From the NCBI GenBank assembly GCA_947475995.1, contig CANJNI010000016.1, positions 1 through 64,000 on the forward strand: a stretch of 64,000 nt of DNA. The letters are read 5' to 3'. Below are positions 17,077-26,028 of this stretch, piece after piece. How positions within the stretch are numbered: the first letter of the stretch is position 1; the number at the start of each line of letters is the position of its first letter. The notes below the pieces were generated by a model. The model saw only the letters and a program-made list of their open reading frames with translations. It searched no databases and was not told where the DNA came from. Position numbers and translations under genes: made by a program. This DNA comes from Beijerinckiaceae bacterium (GTDB lineage: Bacteria > Pseudomonadota > Alphaproteobacteria > Rhizobiales > Beijerinckiaceae).

Positions 17077-18279
17077 TTAACGCCCGGCCGCGCGGCGGCT
17101 GTTCATCGCGTCAAGCACGATGCGCGCGGCCTGGCCGCTGGGCGTCTTTCCCTCCGGCAAGGTCATGCGTGCATCGACGTCCGCAAAGGCGTCCAGTTGG
17201 GCGCTGCGCGCCGGGCCATCCTCGAGGACGCTCACAAGCGCCCCGGCAAGATTATGCGCCGTGCAGGTCTGCTGCAGAAACTCCGGAACAGCATTTCGTC
17301 CAATGACGAGATTGGGCAGCACGACAGATGACACTTTGACAAAGGGACGCAGCAAATCCTCGATGGGCGACCACCGATAGGCGACGACCATCGGAACCTG
17401 CGCGAGCGCGAGTTCGAGAGTCACCGTGCCGGATGCGGCAAGCGCCGCACGCGCAGTCCGGAACGCTTCGTATTTTCCGGCTTCCCCCAGGACGATGTCG
17501 GGGGGAATTTTCCACCCGCGCGTGCGCGCCGAAATATCATCCGCAAGATGCGAGACTGCGGGAAGAACCGGCGCGACCGGTCCGATACGCTCGACCACCT
17601 TCTCCAGCGTTTCACCGAACAGATCCAGCAAGCGCTCGATCTCGCTGCGCCGCGAGCCCGGCAAAACAAGCAGGCGCGGCGGCGCAGCCGCGCGGCGCGC
17701 AGCTTCTTCGGCGTTCGGACGAAGTTCCGAGAGACGCTCGATCAGCGGATGGCCCACATAGGTGCATTCCGGACCGCCCAGACGCCGGTGTGCATCAGGC
17801 TCGAACGGAAGCACGGCCAGGAGATGATCCACATAGGCGCGCATCTTCGGCGCGCGGCCCGGCCGCCACGCCCAGACGGTCGGGCTGACGTAATCGATGA
17901 TCGGAATCGCCGGTGCGATCTGCCGGACCTTCGCGGCGACACGATGCGTGAAGTCAGGACTGTCGATGATGACAAGCACATCGGGCCGGCTTGCGATCAC
18001 GGCGTCCGCAGTCTGGCGGATGCGCGCCAGCAGCGATGGCAGCTTCTTGATGACCGGCCAGAGGCCCATCACCGCAATGTCTGCGAGCGGAAACAGGGAG
18101 GACAATCCCGCGCGCTCCATGGCGGGGCCTCCGACGCCTTCAAAAGAGACCTGCGGCGCAAGCTCCTTCAGCGAACGCATGAGTCCCGCGCCAAGCTGGT
18201 CGCCGGAATGTTCGCCGGCGATCACGAAGATGCGCAAGGAACCGGATCTCCCTTGCGGCAGACCCGCGCCGGCGTTCAC
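17077..18279 (-). CDS. lpxB: Lipid-A-disaccharide synthase
   Basis: 400 residues, GT19 family. It joins UDP-2,3-diacylglucosamine to lipid X to form the lipid A disaccharide at the inner-membrane cytoplasmic face. The hallmark entry FVIAGEHSGDQLGAGL is at about residue 18, followed by FEGVGGPAMERAGLSSLFP and DYVSPTVWAWRPGR. The GTG start overlaps the lpxA stop (GTGA), so translation is coupled. In most alphaproteobacteria lpxI lies between lpxA and lpxB; here it does not. Confidence 0.96.
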   Translation of the reverse strand: MNAGAGLPQGRSGSLRIFVIAGEHSGDQLGAGLMRSLKELAPQVSFEGVGGPAMERAGLSSLFPLADIAVMGLWPVIKKLPSLLARIRQTADAVIASRPDVLVIIDSPDFTHRVAAKVRQIAPAIPIIDYVSPTVWAWRPGRAPKMRAYVDHLLAVLPFEPDAHRRLGGPECTYVGHPLIERLSELRPNAEEAARRAAAPPRLLVLPGSRRSEIERLLDLFGETLEKVVERIGPVAPVLPAVSHLADDISARTRGWKIPPDIVLGEAGKYEAFRTARAALAASGTVTLELALAQVPMVVAYRWSPIEDLLRPFVKVSSVVLPNLVIGRNAVPEFLQQTCTAHNLAGALVSVLEDGPARSAQLDAFADVDARMTLPEGKTPSGQAARIVLDAMNSRRAAGR

Positions 18280-19109
18280 GCCGAAGTTTCCTTGGTCTCG
18301 CGCGGGATGCAGAGCGAGCGATCTCCGCCGTCGCGGATGAAATCGAGAATCTCATGCACCTGCGGATGCGCGGCGAATTCGCCCGCAACGTCCTCGACCC
18401 GCTCCTTGAGGGTGCCCTCGGCTGCAAAAAGAAGCCTGTAGGCGCGGCGCAAATCATGAATTGCTTCGCGCGGGAAACCGCGGCGTTTCAGACCGACGAG
18501 ATTAAGCCCCGCAAGGGCGGCGCGGTTGCCGAGCGCCATGCCGTAGGGAATCACATCGTTCTCCACGCCAGCGAGTCCGCCGATGAAAGCGTGATCCCCG
18601 ATGCGGACAAACTGATGCACGGCCGAGCCGCCGCCGAGAATCACGAAGCTCCCGATGCGCGTATGCCCGGCCAGCATCACATTGTTCGACAGAATCACGC
18701 TGTCGCCGACGCGGCAATCGTGCGCGACATGCGAATTGGCGAGGAACGTGCAGTTGTCACCGACGACAGTTTCAAGACCGCCATGTTCGGTGCCCGGATT
18801 CATCGTCACGCCTTCGCGGATCGTGCATCTGGCGCCGATGCGCAGCGTGGATTTTTCGCCGTGGAATTTCAGGTCCTGCGGCTGATGGCCGATGGATGCG
18901 AACGGAAAGATTCGCGTGCCTGCGCCCACATGCGTGTCGCCCCAGATCGCCACATGGGAGAGAAGCTCCACGCCGTCGCCGAGCACGACTTGAGGACCCA
19001 CATGACAGAACGGTCCGATGCGGACGCCCTCGCCGATCTGCGCGCCGCTTTCCACCGCCGCGAGCGGATGGATCGACGCGCCCGCAGGTTCCTTCGGCTG
19101 GACGGGCAT
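18276..19109 (-). CDS. lpxA: UDP-N-acetylglucosamine acyltransferase
   Basis: 277 residues, a left-handed beta-helix trimer of hexapeptide repeats that transfers the first 3-hydroxyacyl chain to UDP-GlcNAc. Motifs: IHPLAAVESGAQIGEGVRIGPFC, the catalytic-His region ANSHVAHDCRVGD, and GLNLVGLKRRGFPREAI at the start of the helical C-terminal domain. ATG 19109 is 2 bp after the fabZ stop; upstream in-frame sequence is fabZ read in another frame. Part of lpxD-fabZ-lpxA-lpxB. Confidence 0.97.
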   Translation of the reverse strand: MPVQPKEPAGASIHPLAAVESGAQIGEGVRIGPFCHVGPQVVLGDGVELLSHVAIWGDTHVGAGTRIFPFASIGHQPQDLKFHGEKSTLRIGARCTIREGVTMNPGTEHGGLETVVGDNCTFLANSHVAHDCRVGDSVILSNNVMLAGHTRIGSFVILGGGSAVHQFVRIGDHAFIGGLAGVENDVIPYGMALGNRAALAGLNLVGLKRRGFPREAIHDLRRAYRLLFAAEGTLKERVEDVAGEFAAHPQVHEILDFIRDGGDRSLCIPRETKETSA

Positions 19110-19111
19110 GT

Positions 19112-19591
19112 TCAAGATTTCTTTCCTTCGTCCATGACCAGCATGGCGCTCAGTTCGGCCTCGCAGACAAGCGCGCCGTCGACCTTCGCTTCGCCCTTGT
19201 ACCACCACATGTTGCGGCGCTGGTTCAGCTTGGTCATGTGGAACTCGACACGATCGCCCGGCACCACCGGCTTGCGGAATTTCACCTTGTCGACCGTCAT
19301 GAAATAAACGAGCTTGGGGGCCGCAGACTTCATCGAGTGAACGCAAATTGCGCCCGCCGTCTGCGCCATGCCTTCGATCAGCAGAACGCCCGGCATGACC
19401 GGAGTGGCCGGAAAATGGCCCTGAAATTGCGGCTCGTTGAACGTGACGTTCTTGATTCCGATAGCGCTGTTGTCACCATCGATTTCCAGAATGCGATCGA
19501 CCAGCAAGAACGGATAACGATGCGGCAAGAGTTTCATCACTTCGAGGATGCCTGCTGAATCGAGTGTCTTTTTCTCCGATGCCTGATCCAT
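19112..19591 (-). CDS. fabZ: 3-hydroxyacyl-ACP dehydratase FabZ
   Basis: 159 residues, hot-dog fold. The catalytic His is in [12 protein letters not shown] and the catalytic Glu in [11 protein letters not shown]; the loop [11 protein letters not shown] is typical. It dehydrates 3-hydroxyacyl-ACP in fatty-acid synthesis and competes with LpxA/LpxD for the same substrate, which explains its conserved place inside the lipid A operon. It lies 30 bp after lpxD. Confidence 0.97.
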   Translation of the reverse strand: MDQASEKKTLDSAGILEVMKLLPHRYPFLLVDRILEIDGDNSAIGIKNVTFNEPQFQGHFPATPVMPGVLLIEGMAQTAGAICVHSMKSAAPKLVYFMTVDKVKFRKPVVPGDRVEFHMTKLNQRRNMWWYKGEAKVDGALVCEAELSAMLVMDEGKKS

Positions 19592-19621
19592 TGCCTGGTC
19601 CCGTTGCGTGCGCTTGCGCGC

Positions 19622-20668
19622 TCAGTTCTTGTCGCCGCGTGTGGTGGCCAGCTTCTCCAGCAAGGCCGCCATCCGCATATATATACGCATCGGGCGGGCG
19701 GGTGCGCCCCCCCAGCGTTCGCCGGCCGGAATATCGGTCATGACGCCCGACTGGGCGGCGATCTGCGCGCCCATGCCGATCTTGAGATGGCCGGTGAGGC
19801 CGCCCTGCCCGCCGATGGCGACGAAATCGCCGAGCTCGGTCGAACCGGAAATGCCGACCTGCGAGACGATCACGCAATGGCGGCCGACGGTCACGTTATG
19901 GCCGATCTGCACGAGGTTATCGATCTTCGTGCCTTCGCCGATGATCGTGTCGCGGTTTGCGCCACGGTCGATGGTCGTATTCGCGCCGATCTCGACGTCG
20001 TTCTGCACGATGACGCGGCCCACCTGTGGAATCTTGAGGTGGCCGCGCGGACTCATGGCGAAGCCGAAGCCGTCCTGCCCGAGCCTCGCGCCCGAATGAA
20101 TGATGACGCGATCGCCAATCAAAGTGTTCGTGACAACGGCGCCGGGGCCGACCGAGCAGAAACGGCCGATCCGCACGCCGGGCCCGATCACGGCATTTGC
20201 GGCAATGATGGTTCCTTCGCCGATACAGGCGTCCGGGCCGATGACAGCGCCCGGATCAATGGTGACATCCGCTTCCAGCCGCGCCTCGGGATGCACGATG
20301 GCCCCGGGGGCTACGCCGCGCGCGCCGAAGGCCGACTGGGGCCGGTTCGCGTCGGGATACATTTTCTGCAGGACGACGCCGAAAGCTCTGTAGGGCTCGT
20401 TCGTGAAGAGCCCGATGGTTCCGGCAGGCAGACGCTCCGCGTAACGCTTGCTGAGCAGGCACAGGCTGGCCCGCGTCGAACCCAGCGTCTCCGCATATTT
20501 GGCGTTGTCGAGAAAGACCAGATCGCCCGGAACGCCCTGATCGAGGGGGGCCACATTGGCGACAGCAACCGAGAGATCGGTACCCGGCGAAACTTCAGCG
20601 CCGGTCCAGCTCACGATATCGGCGGCGGTGGGCTTGCAGGCAGGGCGGAAAAAGACAGGTTCCGTCAC
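19622..20668 (-). CDS. lpxD: UDP-3-O-(3-hydroxyacyl)glucosamine N-acyltransferase
   Basis: About 348 residues: an N-terminal uridine-binding domain (ending around LGSTRASLCLLSKRY) then a long hexapeptide beta-helix (HPEARLEADVTIDPGAVIG onward) and the catalytic-His area KIDNLVQIGHNVTVG. It adds the second acyl chain in lipid A synthesis. The GTG at 20668 (VTEPVFFRP) is taken as start because LpxD proteins commonly begin this way; an ATG at 20713 would add 15 unconserved residues. A terminator-like hairpin separates it from bamA. Confidence 0.94.
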   Translation of the reverse strand: MTEPVFFRPACKPTAADIVSWTGAEVSPGTDLSVAVANVAPLDQGVPGDLVFLDNAKYAETLGSTRASLCLLSKRYAERLPAGTIGLFTNEPYRAFGVVLQKMYPDANRPQSAFGARGVAPGAIVHPEARLEADVTIDPGAVIGPDACIGEGTIIAANAVIGPGVRIGRFCSVGPGAVVTNTLIGDRVIIHSGARLGQDGFGFAMSPRGHLKIPQVGRVIVQNDVEIGANTTIDRGANRDTIIGEGTKIDNLVQIGHNVTVGRHCVIVSQVGISGSTELGDFVAIGGQGGLTGHLKIGMGAQIAAQSGVMTDIPAGERWGGAPARPMRIYMRMAALLEKLATTRGDKN

Positions 20669-20730
20669 GCCGCAACCGCCCGTTTGGGCCCTGACCGGCG
20701 CAGGCGGCGGCACAGGGCAGAAGTTGACGC

Positions 20731-20759
20731 AAAAACGGGAGCCGCGACCGCGACTCCCG
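20731..20759 (-). terminator. Hairpin with T-run between bamA and lpxD
   Basis: CGGGAG (20736-20741) pairs with CTCCCG (20754-20759) with CGCG repeats inside; on the minus strand it is followed by TTTTTG. It lies 15 bp after the bamA stop, so it probably terminates or attenuates transcription of bamA into lpxD. Confidence 0.65.
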
Positions 20760-20773
20760 CTAGATTTCCAAAC

Positions 20774-23269
20774 TCAGAAGCTCGAACCGCCCGAGAAGCG
20801 GAAGGCCTGAGTGACGTCGTTGGCGCCCTTCGACAGCGCGAAGGCGTAGTCGAAGCGGATCGGACCGAGCGGCGAGGACCAGAGCAAGCTGGCGCCGACG
20901 GACGAGCGGATCGCCTTTGAGTCCACGAGATTGATGCAAGAACCCGGCGTGATCGCATAACCGCCAGCCGGGTTTGAGGCGCTGATCGCGGTGCCATTGC
21001 CGTTGTAGGTCGGGCCGCAGCCCGGGAACGGCACAGCGCCGAAGTTCGTACGTCCCTTGTAGCCGAAGAGCGTGCCGACATCCGCAAAGAGAGCGCCGCG
21101 CAAGCCGAGTTCCTTAGGCAGACCGAAGATGGGGAACTGCACTTCCGCCGAAGCGCCCACATAGGTCGTGCCGCCCAGACCCGCATTGGTGAACAGGTCG
21201 CGCGGACCGATGCCGCCCGGCGCGAAGCCTCGCACCAAGCTCGGGCCAAGGTTGAAATTGTCCGTCAGACGCAGACGATCATTGCCGTAAGCGAAGACGT
21301 TTCCCGCCTGACCGCGCAGGATGCCGACCACATCGTCCATGATCGGATGATAGTAACGGACGTCGGTCGACGAGCGCACAAACCTGGCGTTGCCGCCCGC
21401 TCCGGCCACGTCCTGACGCAGTTCAGCGAAGATGCCCTGCGTCGGGCTCTTGTTGTTGTCGAGAGAGTTGTAGTTGAGGCTGTAGCCGATCGACGACGTG
21501 AAGCGGGACCCGAGGACCTCGCGGATCGCCAGCGAAGCTTCGCCGTTGGTCACGCAGGTAAAGGGCGACTGCGAGGGCGCAGCCGGATTGGGATAAGGCG
21601 ATCCGGCAGTGCCGGGGGTCGTTCCAATGATCGGATTGGCGCAGTCGTCGTAGGGCTGGTCCTTCGTGTTCGGAACCGACACGCGGGACATATAGGCCGA
21701 ATAGCGCGGCGAGATGGTGATCTCGTCCGTCAACGGAACGCCGAGCGCCAGAGTGCCGCCGGTGACCCAGTTCTTGTAGAGCGCATATTTGGAAGCGTCG
21801 GTCTGCTTCGAGAACAGGTTGACGCTGCCGGAGATGCGCGTGTCGTTCAGGTAGGGCTCGGTGAACGACAGGTCGATGCCGCGCGTGTGCTGGCCGATGG
21901 TGGCTGCGGCGCGGGCGTACTGGCCACGACCGAGGAAGTTGGATTCGGTCACCGACACTTCGGCGATGAAACCGTCCATCGTCGAATAGCCGCCCGAAAT
22001 GCCGAACGAACCGGTGGGCTGGTCTTCCACGTCGACGACGACCACGACGCGGTCGGGCGAACTGCCCGGGGCGTTGCTGATCTTCACCTTCTTGAAGAAG
22101 CCGAGGTTGTTCAGGCGGCGTTCGGCCCGGTCGACGAGCGCGCGATTGTAGGCGTCGCCTTCACCAAGATCGAATTCGCGACGGATGACGTAGTCACGCG
22201 TGCGGGTGTTGCCCGAGACGATGATCCGCTCGATGTAGACGCGCGGACCTTCCTCAACCACGAAGGAGAGATTGATCAGCCCGGTCGACGGATCGCGGTC
22301 GCCGCGCGGGCGGACCTGCGCGAAGGCATAGCCGCGACGGGCCACTTCACGCGAAACGGATTCAACGGACTTTTCGACGAGATCGCCGTTGTAGGTTTCA
22401 CCTGCGCCGAGCTTGACGGCATTCTGGAGAGCCGCAGGGTCGATGTCGCGAAGGCGGGCGTCCACCGCCACCTTGCCGACTTTGTACTGCTGTCCTTCGT
22501 CGACCGTAATGACGATGTAATAGCCCTTCTGGGCCTCGTCGTAGCGCACGTCGCTGCCGACGATGCGGAAGTCGGCATAGCCGTTCTTCAGGTAAAAGCG
22601 GCGGATCGCCTCCTGATCGGCGGCGATCTTGTCCGGATCGTACACGTCCGTGTTCTTGAAGAACGAGAACATGTTCATCTCGGTCGTCTGCATCAGGTTG
22701 CGCAGACGATAGGAGCCGAATGCCTGATTGCCCTGGAAATCAATCGACTTGACGCCGGTCTTGTCACCCTCGTTGATGGTGAAGACGACGTCGACACGGC
22801 CATTCGGCAGGTCGACGAGACGCGACGTCACGCCGGCGGCGGCGCGGCCGCCACGGCGGTAGATTTCCTTAATTCTCTCAATGTCGGCCTGAACCGTCGC
22901 CGGGCTGTAGGCGCCGCGCGACTTGCTCTGCAGTTCCTGCGCGAGCACATCGCTCTTCAGCTTGCTGTTGCCCTCGAAGGCGACACGATTGATGACATTG
23001 TTCTCGACGACGGACACGACGACGCCGCTGCCCTCGCGGCGCGCCTTCACGTCGGAAAACAGGCCGGTGGCGTAAAGATCCTTCACGCCCTGATTGACGC
23101 GCGCCTGATCCGTTCCGGAGAAATAGCCCCGAATGGTTTCGGCATCGACGCGCTGGGCGCCACGCACAACAATATTCTGGGCGAAAGCAGGCGCATTCGC
23201 CAAGGCCATGAGAGCCAAGGCAGAAGTGGCACATGCGACGCGGCTCGAACGAGCTGTCAATAACACCAT
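20774..23269 (-). CDS. bamA: Outer-membrane protein assembly factor BamA
   Basis: About 831 residues. Signal peptide (MVLLTARSSRVACATSALAL... ending NAPAFAQ), five POTRA domains (about residues 30-420) and a C-terminal 16-strand Omp85 barrel with the LVRGFAPGGIGPRD motif of strand 14/loop 6, ending in a terminal Phe (GGSSF). It folds and inserts outer-membrane proteins, such as the beta-barrels seen elsewhere in this window. The start is uncertain: ATG 23269 gives a normal signal peptide, but a TTG at 23329 has a better ribosome site (GAGGCGG) and adds 20 residues. It follows rseP. Confidence 0.96.
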   Translation of the reverse strand: MVLLTARSSRVACATSALALMALANAPAFAQNIVVRGAQRVDAETIRGYFSGTDQARVNQGVKDLYATGLFSDVKARREGSGVVVSVVENNVINRVAFEGNSKLKSDVLAQELQSKSRGAYSPATVQADIERIKEIYRRGGRAAAGVTSRLVDLPNGRVDVVFTINEGDKTGVKSIDFQGNQAFGSYRLRNLMQTTEMNMFSFFKNTDVYDPDKIAADQEAIRRFYLKNGYADFRIVGSDVRYDEAQKGYYIVITVDEGQQYKVGKVAVDARLRDIDPAALQNAVKLGAGETYNGDLVEKSVESVSREVARRGYAFAQVRPRGDRDPSTGLINLSFVVEEGPRVYIERIIVSGNTRTRDYVIRREFDLGEGDAYNRALVDRAERRLNNLGFFKKVKISNAPGSSPDRVVVVVDVEDQPTGSFGISGGYSTMDGFIAEVSVTESNFLGRGQYARAAATIGQHTRGIDLSFTEPYLNDTRISGSVNLFSKQTDASKYALYKNWVTGGTLALGVPLTDEITISPRYSAYMSRVSVPNTKDQPYDDCANPIIGTTPGTAGSPYPNPAAPSQSPFTCVTNGEASLAIREVLGSRFTSSIGYSLNYNSLDNNKSPTQGIFAELRQDVAGAGGNARFVRSSTDVRYYHPIMDDVVGILRGQAGNVFAYGNDRLRLTDNFNLGPSLVRGFAPGGIGPRDLFTNAGLGGTTYVGASAEVQFPIFGLPKELGLRGALFADVGTLFGYKGRTNFGAVPFPGCGPTYNGNGTAISASNPAGGYAITPGSCINLVDSKAIRSSVGASLLWSSPLGPIRFDYAFALSKGANDVTQAFRFSGGSSF

Positions 23270-23434
23270 AAGACGACCGGTCCCCGTCAATACAACCGCA
23301 GCGCTGCGGGAGCGCCGCCCGAAAGGCAATTGTTCCGCCTCGATCTAGAGCACCAAAACAACACGCGTTTCAGACGCCGCCCTTCAAACAGGACTTCTAC
23401 AAGGTTTACGAGAAGGTGCAAATCCCGAATTTCT

Positions 23435-23463
23435 GCCACGGGGGGTTTTTCACCTCCCGTGGC
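23435..23463 (-). other. Hairpin between rseP and bamA
   Basis: GCCACGGG and CCCGTGGC form a perfect 8-bp stem, extended by GGT/ACC across one mismatch, with a GAAAA-type loop on the minus strand. It has no T-run, so it is more likely an RNA-processing or attenuation element than a simple terminator. It lies 31 bp past the rseP stop. Confidence 0.45.
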
Positions 23464-23494
23464 CCAACTGACACGCCGCAGATTCGCAGCATGG

Positions 23495-24625
23495 TTAGCC
23501 CTTGGTTAAGTTCAGGATATCGTTGAAGGTGGCGAAGATCATCAGGGCCCCGACGAGCGCCATGCCGACCTTGAAGCCGAACTCCTGCGCCCGCTCGCTG
23601 AGCGGCTTTCCGCGAACCGCCTCGAAAGCGTAGTACAGAAGGTGGCCGCCATCGAGCAGCGGAACCGGGACCAGATTGATCAGGCCGATCGAAATCGAGA
23701 GAATCGCGGCCAGATTCAGCAGCGCCCAGATCCCGATCTTCGCGACCTGGCCGGAAATCTCGGCAATTCGAATCGGACCCGAAATCTGGTCGGTCGATTC
23801 CTTGCCGACAAACAGGCCGCCTATATAGGCGCCGGTCCGCTCGATCACGAACCAGGTCTCGTTGACCGAGGCCTTGATGGCTTCCACCGGGCCAAGATCC
23901 TCGACCTTCCAGTCAGCCGGATCGTTCGAGGCCGTGACGCCCAGAAGGCCGACCTTGTTCTTGCCGAATGGCGTCTCGATCTCGCGCTTGCGGGGGGTGG
24001 CCACAAGGGTGACATCCTTGCTGCCGCGCTGCACGATAATGTTCAGCGGCACGTCGGCGGAGGACTGAACGATCCTCTGCATGTCGGCCCAGCTCGAAAT
24101 CGCCTTCCCGTCGATGGAGACGATCAGGTCGCCCGGCTGCATGCCGGCCTGCGACGCCGCTTCGCCCGCCGCCACGGTGTTGACGCGGGGGCTGAGGACG
24201 CCCCTGCCCTGCGTCCAGAAGATCCCGGCGAAGATCACGATCGCCAGCAGGAAATTGGCGATCGGTCCGGCGGCCACGATGGCGGCGCGGTTGCGCACCG
24301 GCTGGCCGAAGAAGCTGATCCGGCGCTCCGATTCAGGCATGGCCGCAATGGCCTCGCTATCGGGAACGCTGGCGCCGTTGGCGTCGCCGTGGAACTTCAC
24401 ATAGCCGCCCAGCGGCAGGAGCGCGATGCGCCAGCGAGTGCCGTGGCGATCCACGAAGCCGGCGATCTCGGGGCCGAAGCCGATCGAGAAGGCGTCTACC
24501 TTAACGCCGCACCAGCGCCCGACCAAGAAATGGCCAAGCTCATGGAAAAACACCACAATGCTCAAAACGAAGATGAATGGGACGACGTATCCCAATAGTG
24601 AACCAACGTGTCCCAAAATCGCCAT
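23495..24625 (-). CDS. rseP: RIP metalloprotease RseP (site-2 protease)
   Basis: 376 residues. The zinc motif HELGH is in the first helix (VVFFHELGHFLVGRW), a PDZ domain lies at about residues 125-200 (AGMQPGDLIVSIDGKAI), and the third metal ligand region is NLVPVPLLDGGHLLYYAFE. It cleaves transmembrane segments, classically anti-sigma factors, in the inner membrane. ATG 24625 is chosen because AAGGAGG stands just upstream. It belongs to the dxr-rseP-bamA arrangement standard in proteobacteria. Confidence 0.96.
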   Translation of the reverse strand: MAILGHVGSLLGYVVPFIFVLSIVVFFHELGHFLVGRWCGVKVDAFSIGFGPEIAGFVDRHGTRWRIALLPLGGYVKFHGDANGASVPDSEAIAAMPESERRISFFGQPVRNRAAIVAAGPIANFLLAIVIFAGIFWTQGRGVLSPRVNTVAAGEAASQAGMQPGDLIVSIDGKAISSWADMQRIVQSSADVPLNIIVQRGSKDVTLVATPRKREIETPFGKNKVGLLGVTASNDPADWKVEDLGPVEAIKASVNETWFVIERTGAYIGGLFVGKESTDQISGPIRIAEISGQVAKIGIWALLNLAAILSISIGLINLVPVPLLDGGHLLYYAFEAVRGKPLSERAQEFGFKVGMALVGALMIFATFNDILNLTKG

Positions 24626-24767
24626 TAACGCCTCCTTAACCACCAGGTCTGCCAGTGCTGAGCAATTCCTGGTCCGGTCAGGGTTCCCGTGTTTTGTCAG
24701 ATATGAGCCGGGGCCCCGACCGGCAACCGCCGCATGGTTACCAGATCGTTACCCTGCCTGATCCGGT

Positions 24768-26000
24768 TCAGGAGGCCAAGGAGGCCCGGGTTCTTTCTCT
24801 TGCAATATGGTCAACGCCGAGGGCGTCTACTACGGAAGCCGGTTTTCGGGCTGTTCCATCCGCAATAGCGGCATCGCAGGCTGCGCCGACCCGGCGGGGG
24901 ATGTCCCCGAACGGGATGCGTCCGGCCAGAAAGGCCTCGACGACGACTTCATTCGCGGCATTCAGGACGGTCGGCAGGCCCCCGCCCTGATCAAGCGCCG
25001 CACGGGCGATCCGCAGCGCCGGGAATCGCTCCATGTCGGGTTCCTCGAACGTCAACGCGCCGATACGGGCGAGATCCAGTCGGGGAACGCCGGTGGCGAG
25101 GCGGTCCGGATATCCCAGACAATGCGCAATCGGGATGCGCATGTCGGGCGGCGCAAGCCCTGCCGTGACGGCGCCGTCCTGAAAATAGACAAGGCCGTGG
25201 ACGATGGATTGCGGATGAACCAGTACATCAAGTCGGCTTGGCGCAATGTCAAAAATATGATGCGCTTCAATCAGTTCCAGACCTTTGTTCATCAAGGACG
25301 CGGAGTCGATGGTGACCTTGGCGCCCATCGACCAGTTGGGATGGGCCAGAGCTTCCTCGCGGCTGGCGGCGGAAATCCTGTTCGCCCCCCATGTGCGGAA
25401 GGGACCGCCCGAGGCGGTGAGCACCATCCGTTCGATGCTGGAACAGTCGCGCCCCCCGAGGCACTGGAAGATGGCGTTGTGTTCGCTGTCCATCGGCAGC
25501 AGCCTGCCGCCGAGCCTCCCGGCCGTCTCCATGAAGGGGTACCCGGCGCAGACGAGCGATTCCTTGTTGGCGAGGGCGATGGTGCGCCCGGCTTCGAGCG
25601 CCGCATAGGTCGGCAGTACGCCAGCGGTTCCGACGATTGCGGCGACCACCAGATCGGACGGGACGGTCGCGGCTTCGACGACGGCGTCGGGACCGGCCCC
25701 GGTTTCGATCCCGTGTCCGGCGAGCAGCGCGGTCAATTCGCGGTAGCCGGCGGGGTCGGCGACCACGGCGCGGCGCGCCCTGATGCGGATGGCCATCCGG
25801 GCCAGCGCCTTGGCGTCCCGGCCCCCCACCACAGCCTCGACCGTAAATGCGCCGGGGCTCGCCTCGATCACTTCCGCCGTGGATTGTCCGATGGAACCGG
25901 TCGCGCCCAGAATCACCAGACGGCGCGGACCGCCCGGACCGGGCTCGATATGCGGCGTCGCCTCACGGGCGGGAGCGTTCGTCCGGATGGTCTGGTCCAA
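24768..26000 (-). CDS. dxr: 1-deoxy-D-xylulose-5-phosphate reductoisomerase
   Basis: 410 residues, the second MEP-pathway enzyme. NADPH motif LVILGATGSIGQSTAEVIE; metal/substrate motifs ALANKESLVCAG, LPMDSEHNAIFQ and the SGGPFR segment; LMNKGLELIEAHHIF. It converts DXP to MEP, feeding isoprenoid synthesis and hence the substrate of UppS two genes away. The start appears to be TTG (26000) with only a weak ribosome site, so the exact N-terminus is uncertain by a few residues. Confidence 0.96.
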   Translation of the reverse strand: MDQTIRTNAPAREATPHIEPGPGGPRRLVILGATGSIGQSTAEVIEASPGAFTVEAVVGGRDAKALARMAIRIRARRAVVADPAGYRELTALLAGHGIETGAGPDAVVEAATVPSDLVVAAIVGTAGVLPTYAALEAGRTIALANKESLVCAGYPFMETAGRLGGRLLPMDSEHNAIFQCLGGRDCSSIERMVLTASGGPFRTWGANRISAASREEALAHPNWSMGAKVTIDSASLMNKGLELIEAHHIFDIAPSRLDVLVHPQSIVHGLVYFQDGAVTAGLAPPDMRIPIAHCLGYPDRLATGVPRLDLARIGALTFEEPDMERFPALRIARAALDQGGGLPTVLNAANEVVVEAFLAGRIPFGDIPRRVGAACDAAIADGTARKPASVVDALGVDHIARERTRASLAS

Positions 26001-26028
26001 TGTCAGTTCACCAACGAGATGTCTGCGG

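Noticed and set aside
21347-23263. Long plus-strand frame opposite bamA, and similar long frames opposite dnaE, pyrH/tsf, rpsB and queA
   Set aside because: All lie wholly opposite genes with diagnostic motifs; they are codon-position shadows.
23495-23509. CtrA-like TTAG-N7-TTAA site
   Set aside because: It lies inside the last codons of rseP and is explained by coding sequence; no promoter context.
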